In this document: piece after piece, positions 32,574-40,519 of the stretch | How the letters are laid out: each line of letters begins with the position of its first letter | Position numbering within the stretch: the stretch's first letter is position 1 | DNA from: Streptomyces roseus | GTDB taxonomy: Bacteria; Actinomycetota; Actinomycetes; Streptomycetales; Streptomycetaceae | Direction: 5' to 3' | Length of the DNA stretch: 64,000 bases | NCBI RefSeq assembly: GCF_001044425.1 | Contig: NZ_LFML01000063.1 | Coordinates: 1 to 64,000 of the forward strand | Program-made: the position numbers and the translations under genes | Notes under the pieces: generated by a model | The model's database searches: none | Seen by the model: only the letters and a program-made list of their open reading frames with translations | What the model was told of the DNA's origin: nothing

Positions 32574-35500
32574 TCAGAGGGTGCGCCGGCCCTCGGGCGG
32601 CATTCCCATCGTCTCGAAGAGCATCTCGGCCCGCTCCCGGTACTGGGCGGCGGCCGGCAGGCCCAGATGCCCGGCCGCGGCCGCCATCCCCTCCAGCGCG
32701 TGGGCCATCTCGACGCGGTACTCCATCACCTCGGCGCAGGCGAGCGCCCGCTCGTGCAGGCGCAGGGCCTCTTCGTGGCGGCCGTTGCGGGCGTGCCGGA
32801 GCGCCAGGATGTTGTCCACCCGGGAGCGCCGCTGCGGCGAGGTCCTGTGACTGATCAGCTCCAGGGCCCGGTCCTCCTGCTCCTGCGCCCGGCGGGTGTC
32901 CCCGAGCCGGTCGCTCACGTCCGACCAGACCGCGAGGGTCAGGACCAGGTGTTCTTCCACGGCGGTGGCGCTCAGCGCCCACGCCCGCGTCACGCTGTCG
33001 TGGGCGGCCTCGAACTCGCCCTTGCCGATCTGGGCCAGGGCCATGCTCGTCCACGCGGTGACCTCCCCGCCCGAGTGCGGGTGCATCCGGGAGATCTCGA
33101 TCGCGCGGTGGAGGGCGTCCGCCGCCTCGTCGTGGCGGCCGAGCGCCAGGCACACCGTGCCGAGCGTGTTGAGGTCCTCCGCCTGCTGCTGCGCCAGACG
33201 CTTGACGTCCCTCGTCTGGAAGGCCCGTACCGCCTGCGTCGTGTAGTCGTACGCGCTGGCCAGGTTCCCCATCGCGTAGTGCGCGAGCCCGAGCAGCCCG
33301 AGGGAGACCGCCTCGTCGTCCAGGCCCCCGGCCTTGCGCGCCCAGTCCAGCGCCTCCTCCCCGGCCTCCACCGCCTCGGTGAAGCGGCCGAGTCTCCAGC
33401 ACGCCACCCCCAGGTTGTTGAGGGCCCGGCAGATCAGCAGCGGGTCGCCCATGCTGCGCGTCGCGATGAGCCCCGCCCGGCACACCGCCTCGAACTCCGC
33501 GAACCGTCCGCGGAGGTTCAGGTGGAAGGACGCGTTGCGGGCCAGGGCGAACACCAGGCGCGGGCTCTCCTCGTGGCCGCCCCGGGCCAGGAGGGTCTGG
33601 ATGCCCGAGGACTCCCGGTCGAACCACTCCAGCGTCCGGTCCTCACGGCGCATCGGCGGCAGCGCGTACGCGGTACCGGGAGCGTCCACGTCCATCCTGC
33701 GCCGGCTGGGGAACAGCAGGGTGCACGCGGCCTCGGTCGCCGCCGTGTAGTAGCCGAGCAGCCTGCCGTCGGCCTCCCGGGCCTCGCGCCCGCCCCTGCC
33801 CTCGCCGAGGGAGAGGGCGTACGTGCGCACCAGGTCGTGGAAGGCGTACCTCCCCGGTTCGTTCTGCACCAGCAGGTGCATGTCGAGGAGGTCCTCCAGC
33901 ATGTCCTCCGCGTCCCGGACCCCGGTCTCCAGCAGGGCCGCCGCCGAATAGACGTCGACCTCCGCTCCCGGGTGCAGGCCCAGCAGGCAGAACGCGGCCT
34001 GGAGCTCGGGTTCCAGTGCCTTGTACGACAGGCTGAGCGTGGCGGCCACGCTGCGCTCGCCCGCGCTCAGCTCGTCCAGCCTCCGGGTCTCGTCCTCCAG
34101 CCGCTCGACCAGGTAGCGCACGGTCCAGCGCGGACGGTTGCGCAGCCGGGCCACCGCCAGGCGCAGGGCCAGCGGGAGGTGGCCGCACAGGTCGGCGAGT
34201 TCGGCGGCGGCCTCCGGCTCCCTGGCCACCCGGCTGTCGCCGAGGATCTCGCCGAGCATCACCCGGCTCTCCCCGGGCTCCATCACGCCCAGCGAGATCC
34301 AGTCCGCGCCGTCCAGGTCGAGCAGCCGGGCCCGGCTGGTGACCAGCACCAGGCACTCGGTCGCGGACGGGAGCAGGGGCAGCACCTGGCCGGCGTCGAG
34401 GGCGTTGTCGAACAGGAGCAGCAGGCGCCGGCCCGTCAGGGTGGCCCGCCACAGGCCGATCAGGCCCGCCTCGTCGTCGGGGATGCTGTCGGCGGGCACG
34501 CCGAGGGTGCGCAGCAGACCGCCCAGGGTGGCCGCCGGCCGCTGCGGCTTCTCACCGGGGGTGAAGCCGCGCAGGTCGGCGTAGAGCTGGCCGTCCGGGT
34601 ACTCCTCGGCCAGCTGGTACGCGGTGCGCACCGCCAGCGAGGTCTTGCCGCAGCCGCCCATGCCGTCGATCGCGACGACCCGGGGTCCTTCCCCCGCGTC
34701 CTGGCGGCACGCCTCCAGCACCTCGGCCAGCTCGCGCTCACGACCGGTGAAGTCGGGAATGCCGGGCGGCAGGGTGCAGGGGGCGCCGTGCAGGGAGGCG
34801 AGGGTCGGGAAGCGGTCGCTCCCGGCGCCGGACGGCGCGGACCGTCGGGCGTCCGGAGCGGCCGCCTCCGGCGGCTGCGGTGCGGGCGGACCCGCCACGG
34901 ACACCGGCCGGGCGGCCGGGCCGGCGAGCTCCGGGGAGGCGCGCAGGATGTCCTCGTACAGCTTGGTGAGCTGCGCGCTGGGGTCTATGCCCAGTTCCTC
35001 GACGAGCAGCTCGCGGACCTTGGCGTACTCGGCGAGCGCCTCGGCCTGCCGGCCGGAGCGGTACAGCGCCAGGATCAGATGACCGCGCAGCGACTCCCGC
35101 AGCGGGTGCTGTGCGATGAGCGTGCGCAGGTCGCCGATGAGTTCGCCGGCCTCCCCCAGGGCCAGGCGCAGTTCGAAGAGCTGCTCGGCCGCCCCCAGCC
35201 GGCGCTCCTCCAGTACCGCCCCCGCGGCCTCGACCACCGAGCCGCCGGCGCCCGACATCACCGGGCCGCGCCACAGGGTCAGTGCGGCGCGCAGCTGGTC
35301 GGCCGCCTCCTGGGGCTGGCCCACGGCGACGGCGCGCCGGGCCTGCTGCATGTGTCCGTTGAATTCGAGCAGGTCGAGCTGTTCGTCCCCCACCTGTACG
35401 CGGTAGCCGGGACCGTCGGTGACGATCAGCTTCCCGCCCCCCGGGATGCGGCGACGCAGGTCGGCGACGGCCTTGCGTACCTGATGGGAAGCGGTTACCG

Positions 35501-35687
35501 GAGGTTCCTCATCCCATACCGCCTCCACAAGACGGACAACCGGGACAATATTTCCCGGTTCCAGCAGCAGAGTGGCAAGAACTCGTTCGTAAATTTGACC
35601 GCCGAGCTTTAACCGATCTCCCGCCATCCACCCCTCTAGCGGTCCAAGAATGTTGAAACGCACCTGGCTTTCCACTGAATTAGCCAT
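32574..35687 (-). CDS. SARP-family regulator with NB-ARC ATPase and TPR domains (AfsR-like)
   Basis: 1037 residues. Domain order: winged-helix DNA-binding domain (about 8-100; FNILGPLEGW and VRKAVADLRRRIP), bacterial transcriptional activator domain (about 105-250; YAKVRELLVEELGIDP), NB-ARC ATPase (about 310-590; Walker A GMGGCGKTS with Lys348) and TPR repeats to the end. This is the layout of large SARP activators of antibiotic clusters. Leu26 is a TTA codon (35610-35612), so translation should depend on the bldA tRNA. The first 80 or so codons are clearly more AT-rich than the rest. Heptamer repeats at 35762-35790 face this gene, suggesting autoregulation. It is the only evident pathway-specific activator in the window and may control both loci. 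Confidence 0.93.
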   Translation of the reverse strand: MANSVESQVRFNILGPLEGWMAGDRLKLGGQIYERVLATLLLEPGNIVPVVRLVEAVWDEEPPVTASHQVRKAVADLRRRIPGGGKLIVTDGPGYRVQVGDEQLDLLEFNGHMQQARRAVAVGQPQEAADQLRAALTLWRGPVMSGAGGSVVEAAGAVLEERRLGAAEQLFELRLALGEAGELIGDLRTLIAQHPLRESLRGHLILALYRSGRQAEALAEYAKVRELLVEELGIDPSAQLTKLYEDILRASPELAGPAARPVSVAGPPAPQPPEAAAPDARRSAPSGAGSDRFPTLASLHGAPCTLPPGIPDFTGRERELAEVLEACRQDAGEGPRVVAIDGMGGCGKTSLAVRTAYQLAEEYPDGQLYADLRGFTPGEKPQRPAATLGGLLRTLGVPADSIPDDEAGLIGLWRATLTGRRLLLLFDNALDAGQVLPLLPSATECLVLVTSRARLLDLDGADWISLGVMEPGESRVMLGEILGDSRVAREPEAAAELADLCGHLPLALRLAVARLRNRPRWTVRYLVERLEDETRRLDELSAGERSVAATLSLSYKALEPELQAAFCLLGLHPGAEVDVYSAAALLETGVRDAEDMLEDLLDMHLLVQNEPGRYAFHDLVRTYALSLGEGRGGREAREADGRLLGYYTAATEAACTLLFPSRRRMDVDAPGTAYALPPMRREDRTLEWFDRESSGIQTLLARGGHEESPRLVFALARNASFHLNLRGRFAEFEAVCRAGLIATRSMGDPLLICRALNNLGVACWRLGRFTEAVEAGEEALDWARKAGGLDDEAVSLGLLGLAHYAMGNLASAYDYTTQAVRAFQTRDVKRLAQQQAEDLNTLGTVCLALGRHDEAADALHRAIEISRMHPHSGGEVTAWTSMALAQIGKGEFEAAHDSVTRAWALSATAVEEHLVLTLAVWSDVSDRLGDTRRAQEQEDRALELISHRTSPQRRSRVDNILALRHARNGRHEEALRLHERALACAEVMEYRVEMAHALEGMAAAAGHLGLPAAAQYRERAEMLFETMGMPPEGRRTL

Positions 35688-35761
35688 GGCTCCTTGCCCA
35701 TCCCCCTCAATGCCCCCTGCTGAAGAGCCTTCCCCAGGATCCTAGGAGCTTCCGGTGGGAA

Positions 35762-35790
35762 GCGGTAGCGAAGAGGGAACGAAGCGGGAA
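35762..35790 (-). promoter_or_regulatory. SARP-type heptamer repeats upstream of the SARP gene
   Basis: On the plus strand GCGGTAG (35762-35768), GAGGGAA (35773-35779) and GCGGGAA (35784-35790) repeat every 11 bp. Read on the minus strand, the direction of the SARP gene (start 35687), they become TTCCCGC/TTCCCTC, matching TTCCCGT at the other two sites. They also lie 46-74 bp upstream of the ATG of the divergent gene at 35836, so both genes could respond. Confidence 0.65.
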
Positions 35791-35835
35791 CGGCTCCTCG
35801 CACAGTTGCGTCCTGACTCGGACTCAGGAGCAGCG

Positions 35836-37209
35836 ATGAAGACTTTCGGCCTCGGCGCCAGCCGGCGGACCGTGCGGCGCGCGGCGAACCATTCCGGCAC
35901 CCGGCCTGCCGCCGCGCACAGCGCCTACCAAGCACCTGTAGCCGCCCCTCCGGCACAGGACCCCCACTCCCCACCCGCCATACCGTCGACCACGACGGCC
36001 GACCACAGAGCGCAGATCGTCGAAGCGATGATCTCGGAGCTCGCACCGCAGCTGTTCATGTCGCTGCGCCGCAGCGACCAGCGCGCCCGCGGTGAGCAGT
36101 ACCTGCGCGGACTGCTCTACGCGGAAGGGCGCAAGTCGATCCGCAACATGGCGGGAGTCGTCGGCGGAGCCGGCACCGAGCAGTCGCTGCACCACTTCAT
36201 CAGCGAATCCACCTGGAACTGGGCCCCGATGCGCGCGGCGCTCGCCCGGCACGTGGAGCAGCTGGTCCAGCCCAAGGCCTGGGTCATCCAGTCCATGCCG
36301 ATCCAGAAGGCGGGCGAGCAGTCGGCGGGCATAGACCGCCGGTTCGTCCCCGAACTGGGGCACTCCGTGCACGGCCAGCACTCCTTCGGCCTGTGGATGG
36401 CCTCGGAGGCGATGAGCGCGCCGGTCAACTGGCGCCTGTACCTGTCCCCTTCCTGGCTCCAGGACGAGGAGAAGCGCCGCCGGGCCGACATCCCCGACTG
36501 GGTGGAGGAGGAGTCGCCGGGCGAGTGCGCCACGGCCTCCGCCCTCGACGTCCTCGCCTGGGGCGACGTGGAGCGCCGTCCGGTGGTGCTGCCCTCCCGC
36601 GACTTCGTCAGCAGCGCCGTGCTGAGCCGCTTCCACGCCGCGGGGGTTCCCGTCATGGCCCGGATGCGGGCCATGGACCAGCTGCGGGTCGCCGACACGG
36701 CCATGCCCGGGTACGGCGCCGGACCGATACCGCTGGCCGACATGCTCCAGCACGTACGCGGGCTGCGCCGGCCCGTCGAATGGCTGGACCCCTCGTCGGG
36801 GACGCCCGTCGTCCGCAGCACCCTGGCCGCCGGCATCCGCGTCGAGCTGCCGCAGCCGCGCCGCTCGCCCGCCGGGCCGCAGCAGTGGCTGCTGATGGGC
36901 GAGTGGACCAACCGCAACGGCCCGCCCAGCGAGTTGTGGCTCACGGACCTCACCACCACCTCGCTCGACGGGCTGATGCGGCTGGCCAAGCTCAGCCGGC
37001 GGACGGCCTTCGACAGCGCCGTCACCGGTGAGCGGGCCGGTCTGCGCGATTTCGCCGGCCGCTCCTTCAAGGGCTGGCACCGTCACCTCACGCTCGCCTC
37101 GGCCGCCCACAGCGTCGCGATCGGCGCCGACCACGCCGCTGGCCGCACTCGGGCGGAGGGGTCGTCCGACACTCCGTCGCGGAACCGGCCGCCGCGGCAG
37201 ATGGGCTGA
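35836..37209 (+). CDS. Domesticated IS701-like transposase-derived protein
   Basis: 457 residues from ATG 35836, which has AGGAG 5 bp upstream; GTG 35755 is an in-frame alternative but would place the heptamer repeats inside the gene. Residues from about 55 follow the DDE_5/IS701 fold (RRSDQRARGEQYLRGLL, GTEQSLHHFISES, HGQHSFGLW). In active IS701 enzymes the first catalytic Asp lies in an IDDTGFPKKG-like motif; here it reads VIQSMPIQKAG, with no Asp. The second catalytic region is also degenerate. No terminal inverted repeats or target duplications were seen. The intact frame, own ribosome site and cluster position suggest a host function, perhaps DNA binding and regulation. Confidence 0.75.
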   Translation: MKTFGLGASRRTVRRAANHSGTRPAAAHSAYQAPVAAPPAQDPHSPPAIPSTTTADHRAQIVEAMISELAPQLFMSLRRSDQRARGEQYLRGLLYAEGRKSIRNMAGVVGGAGTEQSLHHFISESTWNWAPMRAALARHVEQLVQPKAWVIQSMPIQKAGEQSAGIDRRFVPELGHSVHGQHSFGLWMASEAMSAPVNWRLYLSPSWLQDEEKRRRADIPDWVEEESPGECATASALDVLAWGDVERRPVVLPSRDFVSSAVLSRFHAAGVPVMARMRAMDQLRVADTAMPGYGAGPIPLADMLQHVRGLRRPVEWLDPSSGTPVVRSTLAAGIRVELPQPRRSPAGPQQWLLMGEWTNRNGPPSELWLTDLTTTSLDGLMRLAKLSRRTAFDSAVTGERAGLRDFAGRSFKGWHRHLTLASAAHSVAIGADHAAGRTRAEGSSDTPSRNRPPRQMG

Positions 37210-37287
37210 GGCGTGTCGTCCGAGGATGACGGTACGCCGAGCACAGGGGAATGTTCGGGGCCCGCTCCCATGCTCCCTCGGCCCGCC

Positions 37288-38487
37288 TCACGCGGGGCTT
37301 CCCGCGGTCTGCGGCGCTTTCCCGGCGGCCGGGGCCGGCTGCGGGAGGCGCATCGCGACCAGGCCGACGGTGGTGAAGTAGAGCGCCCAGCCGAGCCAGG
37401 CCCAGCCGCCCCAGCCGATGGAGGTGGTGATGAGGGGGGGTCCCACGACGGTGGTGACGGCGAAGCCGAGGTTGAAGGCGGCGAGGTAGCCGGTCTTGCG
37501 GCCCTCGGGGATGTGCAGCAGGGCGGCGCCGGTGGCGCCGGACATGATGTACAGCTCCCCGAGGGAGAAGAGCAGCGCGGCTGCGACCACCAGGGCCAGG
37601 TTCGTGGTCGCGTCGCCGAACGCCGTCAGCGGTACGACCCCCGCTGCCAGAGCCGACAGCAGCCCGCCCCGCCGCATCATCCTGCGGGCCGTGCGGAAGT
37701 CGTCCGACCCCCTGCTGATCCGGACCTGGAGGGCGACGACGGCGGCGGTGTTGAGGACCTGGACCACGGTCACGGTCCAGGCGGGAGCCTGCGTCTGCTG
37801 GACCACCCACAGCGGGACCCCGAGCCCCAGGACCAGCGCCGACATGGTCAGGGCCCCGTACAGGACGGTGATGCGCAGGAAGGCCCGGTCGCGCAGGACA
37901 CTGCCGCGTGAGGGGCCGCCCCGGGCGGCCCCGGCCGGGCGTCCGCCGTCGGCGAGGGTCCGGCAGACGGCGGCGCAGCCGATGAACAGGACGGCGGAGA
38001 GCACCATCACCGCCCGGTAGGCCCAGGCCTCGTCGATCGCGATGGCCGCCCCGGAGGGCAGCGCGCCGGCCGCCATGCCGGCGTTGCGCAGCGACCGGAG
38101 CCGGGCGAGCGCCCCGACCGCCTCCTCGTTGCTCGCCCGGGCGATGAGGCCGGATTCGATCAGCGGACTGATGCCCCGGCTCAGCACCCCCGCGACCGCC
38201 GAGGCGAGCAGGGCGGCGACGAAGGAGGAGGACACGGCCAGCGCCAGGAAGGCGGCGGCCCGGACCAGGAACAGGGCGGTGAGCACGGTACGGGTGCCGA
38301 AGCGCTCGGCGGCCCGCGCGATGGGCATGGCCCCCAGCAGCGAGGTGATGCCGGCGATGCCGAGGACGAGCCCGATCTCGGCGTTGGGCAGCTCCACGGC
38401 CTTGTGGAAGAAGAGGACGGACAGGGACAGGTACATCCCGAGTCCGACGGCGTCGGATAGTCCAGTGGCGTAGATGCGTTTCTTCAT
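37288..38487 (-). CDS. MFS exporter
   Basis: 399 residues with about twelve hydrophobic segments. MFS features include ARAAERFGTRTVLTALF between early helices and a basic C-terminal end. ATG 38487 has GGGGAT about 8 bp upstream; GTG 38502 is an alternative without a ribosome site. The gene faces away from the transposase-like gene (convergent, 79-bp gap) and lies 70 bp downstream of the ATP-grasp gene, probably in one operon with it. Efflux of a peptide-like locus 2 product is the likely role. Confidence 0.85.
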   Translation of the reverse strand: MKKRIYATGLSDAVGLGMYLSLSVLFFHKAVELPNAEIGLVLGIAGITSLLGAMPIARAAERFGTRTVLTALFLVRAAAFLALAVSSSFVAALLASAVAGVLSRGISPLIESGLIARASNEEAVGALARLRSLRNAGMAAGALPSGAAIAIDEAWAYRAVMVLSAVLFIGCAAVCRTLADGGRPAGAARGGPSRGSVLRDRAFLRITVLYGALTMSALVLGLGVPLWVVQQTQAPAWTVTVVQVLNTAAVVALQVRISRGSDDFRTARRMMRRGGLLSALAAGVVPLTAFGDATTNLALVVAAALLFSLGELYIMSGATGAALLHIPEGRKTGYLAAFNLGFAVTTVVGPPLITTSIGWGGWAWLGWALYFTTVGLVAMRLPQPAPAAGKAPQTAGSPA

Positions 38488-38557
38488 CGGAGCGATCCCC
38501 ACGTCATGAGTAGGCGGGATTGCGGAGTCGGGCGGGGCAGGGGGTGTACGTCCACGG

Positions 38558-39898
38558 CTACGCGGCCGGGGTCGCGGCGGGCTCGGCGGGTGCGCCGGCC
38601 GCCTCTTCGAGTTCGATGCCGAGGGCCCGTTCGATCCGGCCGGCGAGCTCCAGGGCCCCGGCGGGCGTCGGCGCGCCGAGCATGAACGTCGCCAGGTGCA
38701 GGGTCCGGTCCCGGCTCGCCGACTGGCCGACCCCGAACCGGGGCTTGACGTAGACCAGTTCCGGGAAGGCCGCCATGAGCTCCGCCACCGGGGTCTGCGC
38801 GGTCACCAGCCACTCACCGGCCGGGATCGGCACCATCCTCATCAGCGCCGTCCGCGTGAACTCGGGCACGGCGTCCGGCGCCAGGCCCAGTGCGCTGCGC
38901 CCGATCTGCTCGGCGTAGTCGTACCGTGCGCCGACCTCGAACATGACCGGCATCGGACCGCCCGCGCGGGCGTTGACCTCGATGACTTGCGGTCCCCGCG
39001 GGGTCAGCGCGATCTCCGTGTGCACGGCCCCCGTCGTCAGCCCGATGGCCCGGATCGCCCGGTCCGCGCAGTCCACGACGGCCGCCCGGTCGGCCGCGCC
39101 GAGCCTCGACGGCATCGACGCGCCCTCCTCCGCGTAGCCGTGGCGCAGCCGGATCCGGTCGGAGACGGCCAGGTGGTGGCGCTCCCCGGCCGCGAGGAGC
39201 GATTCGACGCTGCAGTAGGCGGCCCAGCCGCTGTCTCCGTCCGCCTCCAGTTCGAGGCGCTCCTCCAGCAGGAAGACGTCCTCGCTCTGGAGGAAGGCCG
39301 AGACGGTGGCCCGGCCGTCGCGGTACGCCTCGACGAGTTCCCCGTACGTGCGGACCAGCCGCACGCTCTGGCTGCCGGCGCCGAGCGAGGGCTTGAAGAC
39401 GGCCGGGAGGCCGATGCTCCGGGCCGCCTCCGCCAGATCGGCCTCCGCTCGGATCTCCGCGAACCGCGGTGAGGGCACCCCGTGTTCGGCGAAGACCCGC
39501 CGCTGGCGGGACTTGGACTGGGCGATGCCCACCGCCTCGGGCGCGTTGCCCGGCAGCCCGAGACGTTCGGCCAGCTCGGCCTGGGGCCTGAGCAGCAGCT
39601 CCGAGTAGGTGACCACGCCCGACAGCGGGTACCGCCCGTGGAGGGCGAGCCCCACGGTCACGGCGTCGTCGAGGTCGGTGGCGGTGAGGAACTCGCCGCG
39701 CAGTCCGCGGGCGGCCCAGTCGGCGCGCACCGGTTCCGGGTCGCCCCATGCCGCGATGTGGACGACGGAGACCGCCGGGCCGATCCGCGCGAGCGAGTCG
39801 AGCGCCGCGGCGGGCGGATGGCCGCCGATCCCCGAGATCAGCAGCAGGTGCGGCTGGTCCTCGGGGCCGGCGGACGGGCGGGCGGGGCGGGGGGTCAT
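38558..39898 (-). CDS. ATP-grasp ligase (amino acid/peptide ligase type)
   Basis: 446 residues. A pre-ATP-grasp region (LLLISGIGGHPPAAALDSL) is followed by the ATP-grasp fold: AVFKPSLGAGSQSVRLV for nucleotide, HTEIALTPRGPQVIEVNARAGG with the metal-binding Glu and Asn. The type is that of carnosine synthase- and BacD-like enzymes, which activate a carboxylate as acyl phosphate and couple it to an amine. A Pro/Ala-rich tail follows (AAGAPAEPAATPAA). It lies between the exporter and FMN reductase genes on the minus strand. With the large ATP-grasp protein upstream it could assemble a short peptide or amide. Confidence 0.87.
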   Translation of the reverse strand: MTPRPARPSAGPEDQPHLLLISGIGGHPPAAALDSLARIGPAVSVVHIAAWGDPEPVRADWAARGLRGEFLTATDLDDAVTVGLALHGRYPLSGVVTYSELLLRPQAELAERLGLPGNAPEAVGIAQSKSRQRRVFAEHGVPSPRFAEIRAEADLAEAARSIGLPAVFKPSLGAGSQSVRLVRTYGELVEAYRDGRATVSAFLQSEDVFLLEERLELEADGDSGWAAYCSVESLLAAGERHHLAVSDRIRLRHGYAEEGASMPSRLGAADRAAVVDCADRAIRAIGLTTGAVHTEIALTPRGPQVIEVNARAGGPMPVMFEVGARYDYAEQIGRSALGLAPDAVPEFTRTALMRMVPIPAGEWLVTAQTPVAELMAAFPELVYVKPRFGVGQSASRDRTLHLATFMLGAPTPAGALELAGRIERALGIELEEAAGAPAEPAATPAA

Positions 39899-39967
39899 GG
39901 CGCGTCCTTTCAGGTGACGGGCTTGCCTTCGCTGGATCGGGGGTTCATCGGGGCGGGATCTCCCGGC

Positions 39968-40519
39968 TCATCGGCCGGCGAGGGCCGCCGGGAGGCTGCG
40001 GGCGGAGCGGAACGAGAGCAGTTCGCCCACCATCCGGTCCATCCGTATGTGCAGCTCCTCCAGCGGGACCCCCGGCGTGAAGTCGCCGCGGGCGGAGGCC
40101 ACGTGGGTGGGCACGGCCCAGCCGCCGAGCGCCCTGACCACCGCCCGCATCTGGTCGCAGGCGGTGCCCGCGCCGCGCGGACCGCCGCCCGCGGCGATCA
40201 GCCCGACGGGGCGGTCGGCCAGCGAGTCGCCGGTGAGGTGGTCCAGGGCGTTCTTGAGGAGCCCGCTGTACGAGCCGTGGTAGACCGGCGTGGCGAAGAC
40301 GGCGCCGCTCGCCCCGGCGACGCGGGCGCGCAGGGCCGCCGTCTGGCTGTACGGGGGCGGGTCGTCGTAGTCCTCGATCCGGTGGCGTCCGGGGAACTCC
40401 ACGCTCAGGTCCAGGAGTTCGTACGCCGCCCCGGCCGCCCTGATCCGCTGGGCGGCCACCTCCAGGACCCGGCGCGAGACCGAGTCCGCGGAGGCGCTGC
40501 CGAGGATGCCGAGTATCAC
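39968..40519 (-). CDS. NADPH-dependent FMN reductase family protein
   Basis: 183 residues. GILGSASADSVSRRVLE at the N-terminus and TPVYHGSYSGLLKNALDHL are the flavin-binding motifs of the FMN reductase family (SsuE/azoreductase-like). The start is GTG 40519, which overlaps the stop of the large ATP-grasp gene by 4 bp, so translation is coupled. It may supply reduced flavin or reduce a pathway intermediate. No flavin-dependent monooxygenase partner is seen in locus 2, which argues for direct substrate reduction. Confidence 0.85.
   Translation of the reverse strand: MILGILGSASADSVSRRVLEVAAQRIRAAGAAYELLDLSVEFPGRHRIEDYDDPPPYSQTAALRARVAGASGAVFATPVYHGSYSGLLKNALDHLTGDSLADRPVGLIAAGGGPRGAGTACDQMRAVVRALGGWAVPTHVASARGDFTPGVPLEELHIRMDRMVGELLSFRSARSLPAALAGR

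Noticed and set aside
35755..35835. Upstream GTG start extending the transposase-like protein by 27 residues
   Set aside because: AGGAG precedes GTG 35755, but the extension covers the 11-bp heptamer repeats and lacks family similarity; ATG 35836 has an equally good ribosome site.
35836..37209. Active IS701-type insertion sequence
   Set aside because: No terminal inverted repeats or target duplication were found, and the expected catalytic Asp is absent.
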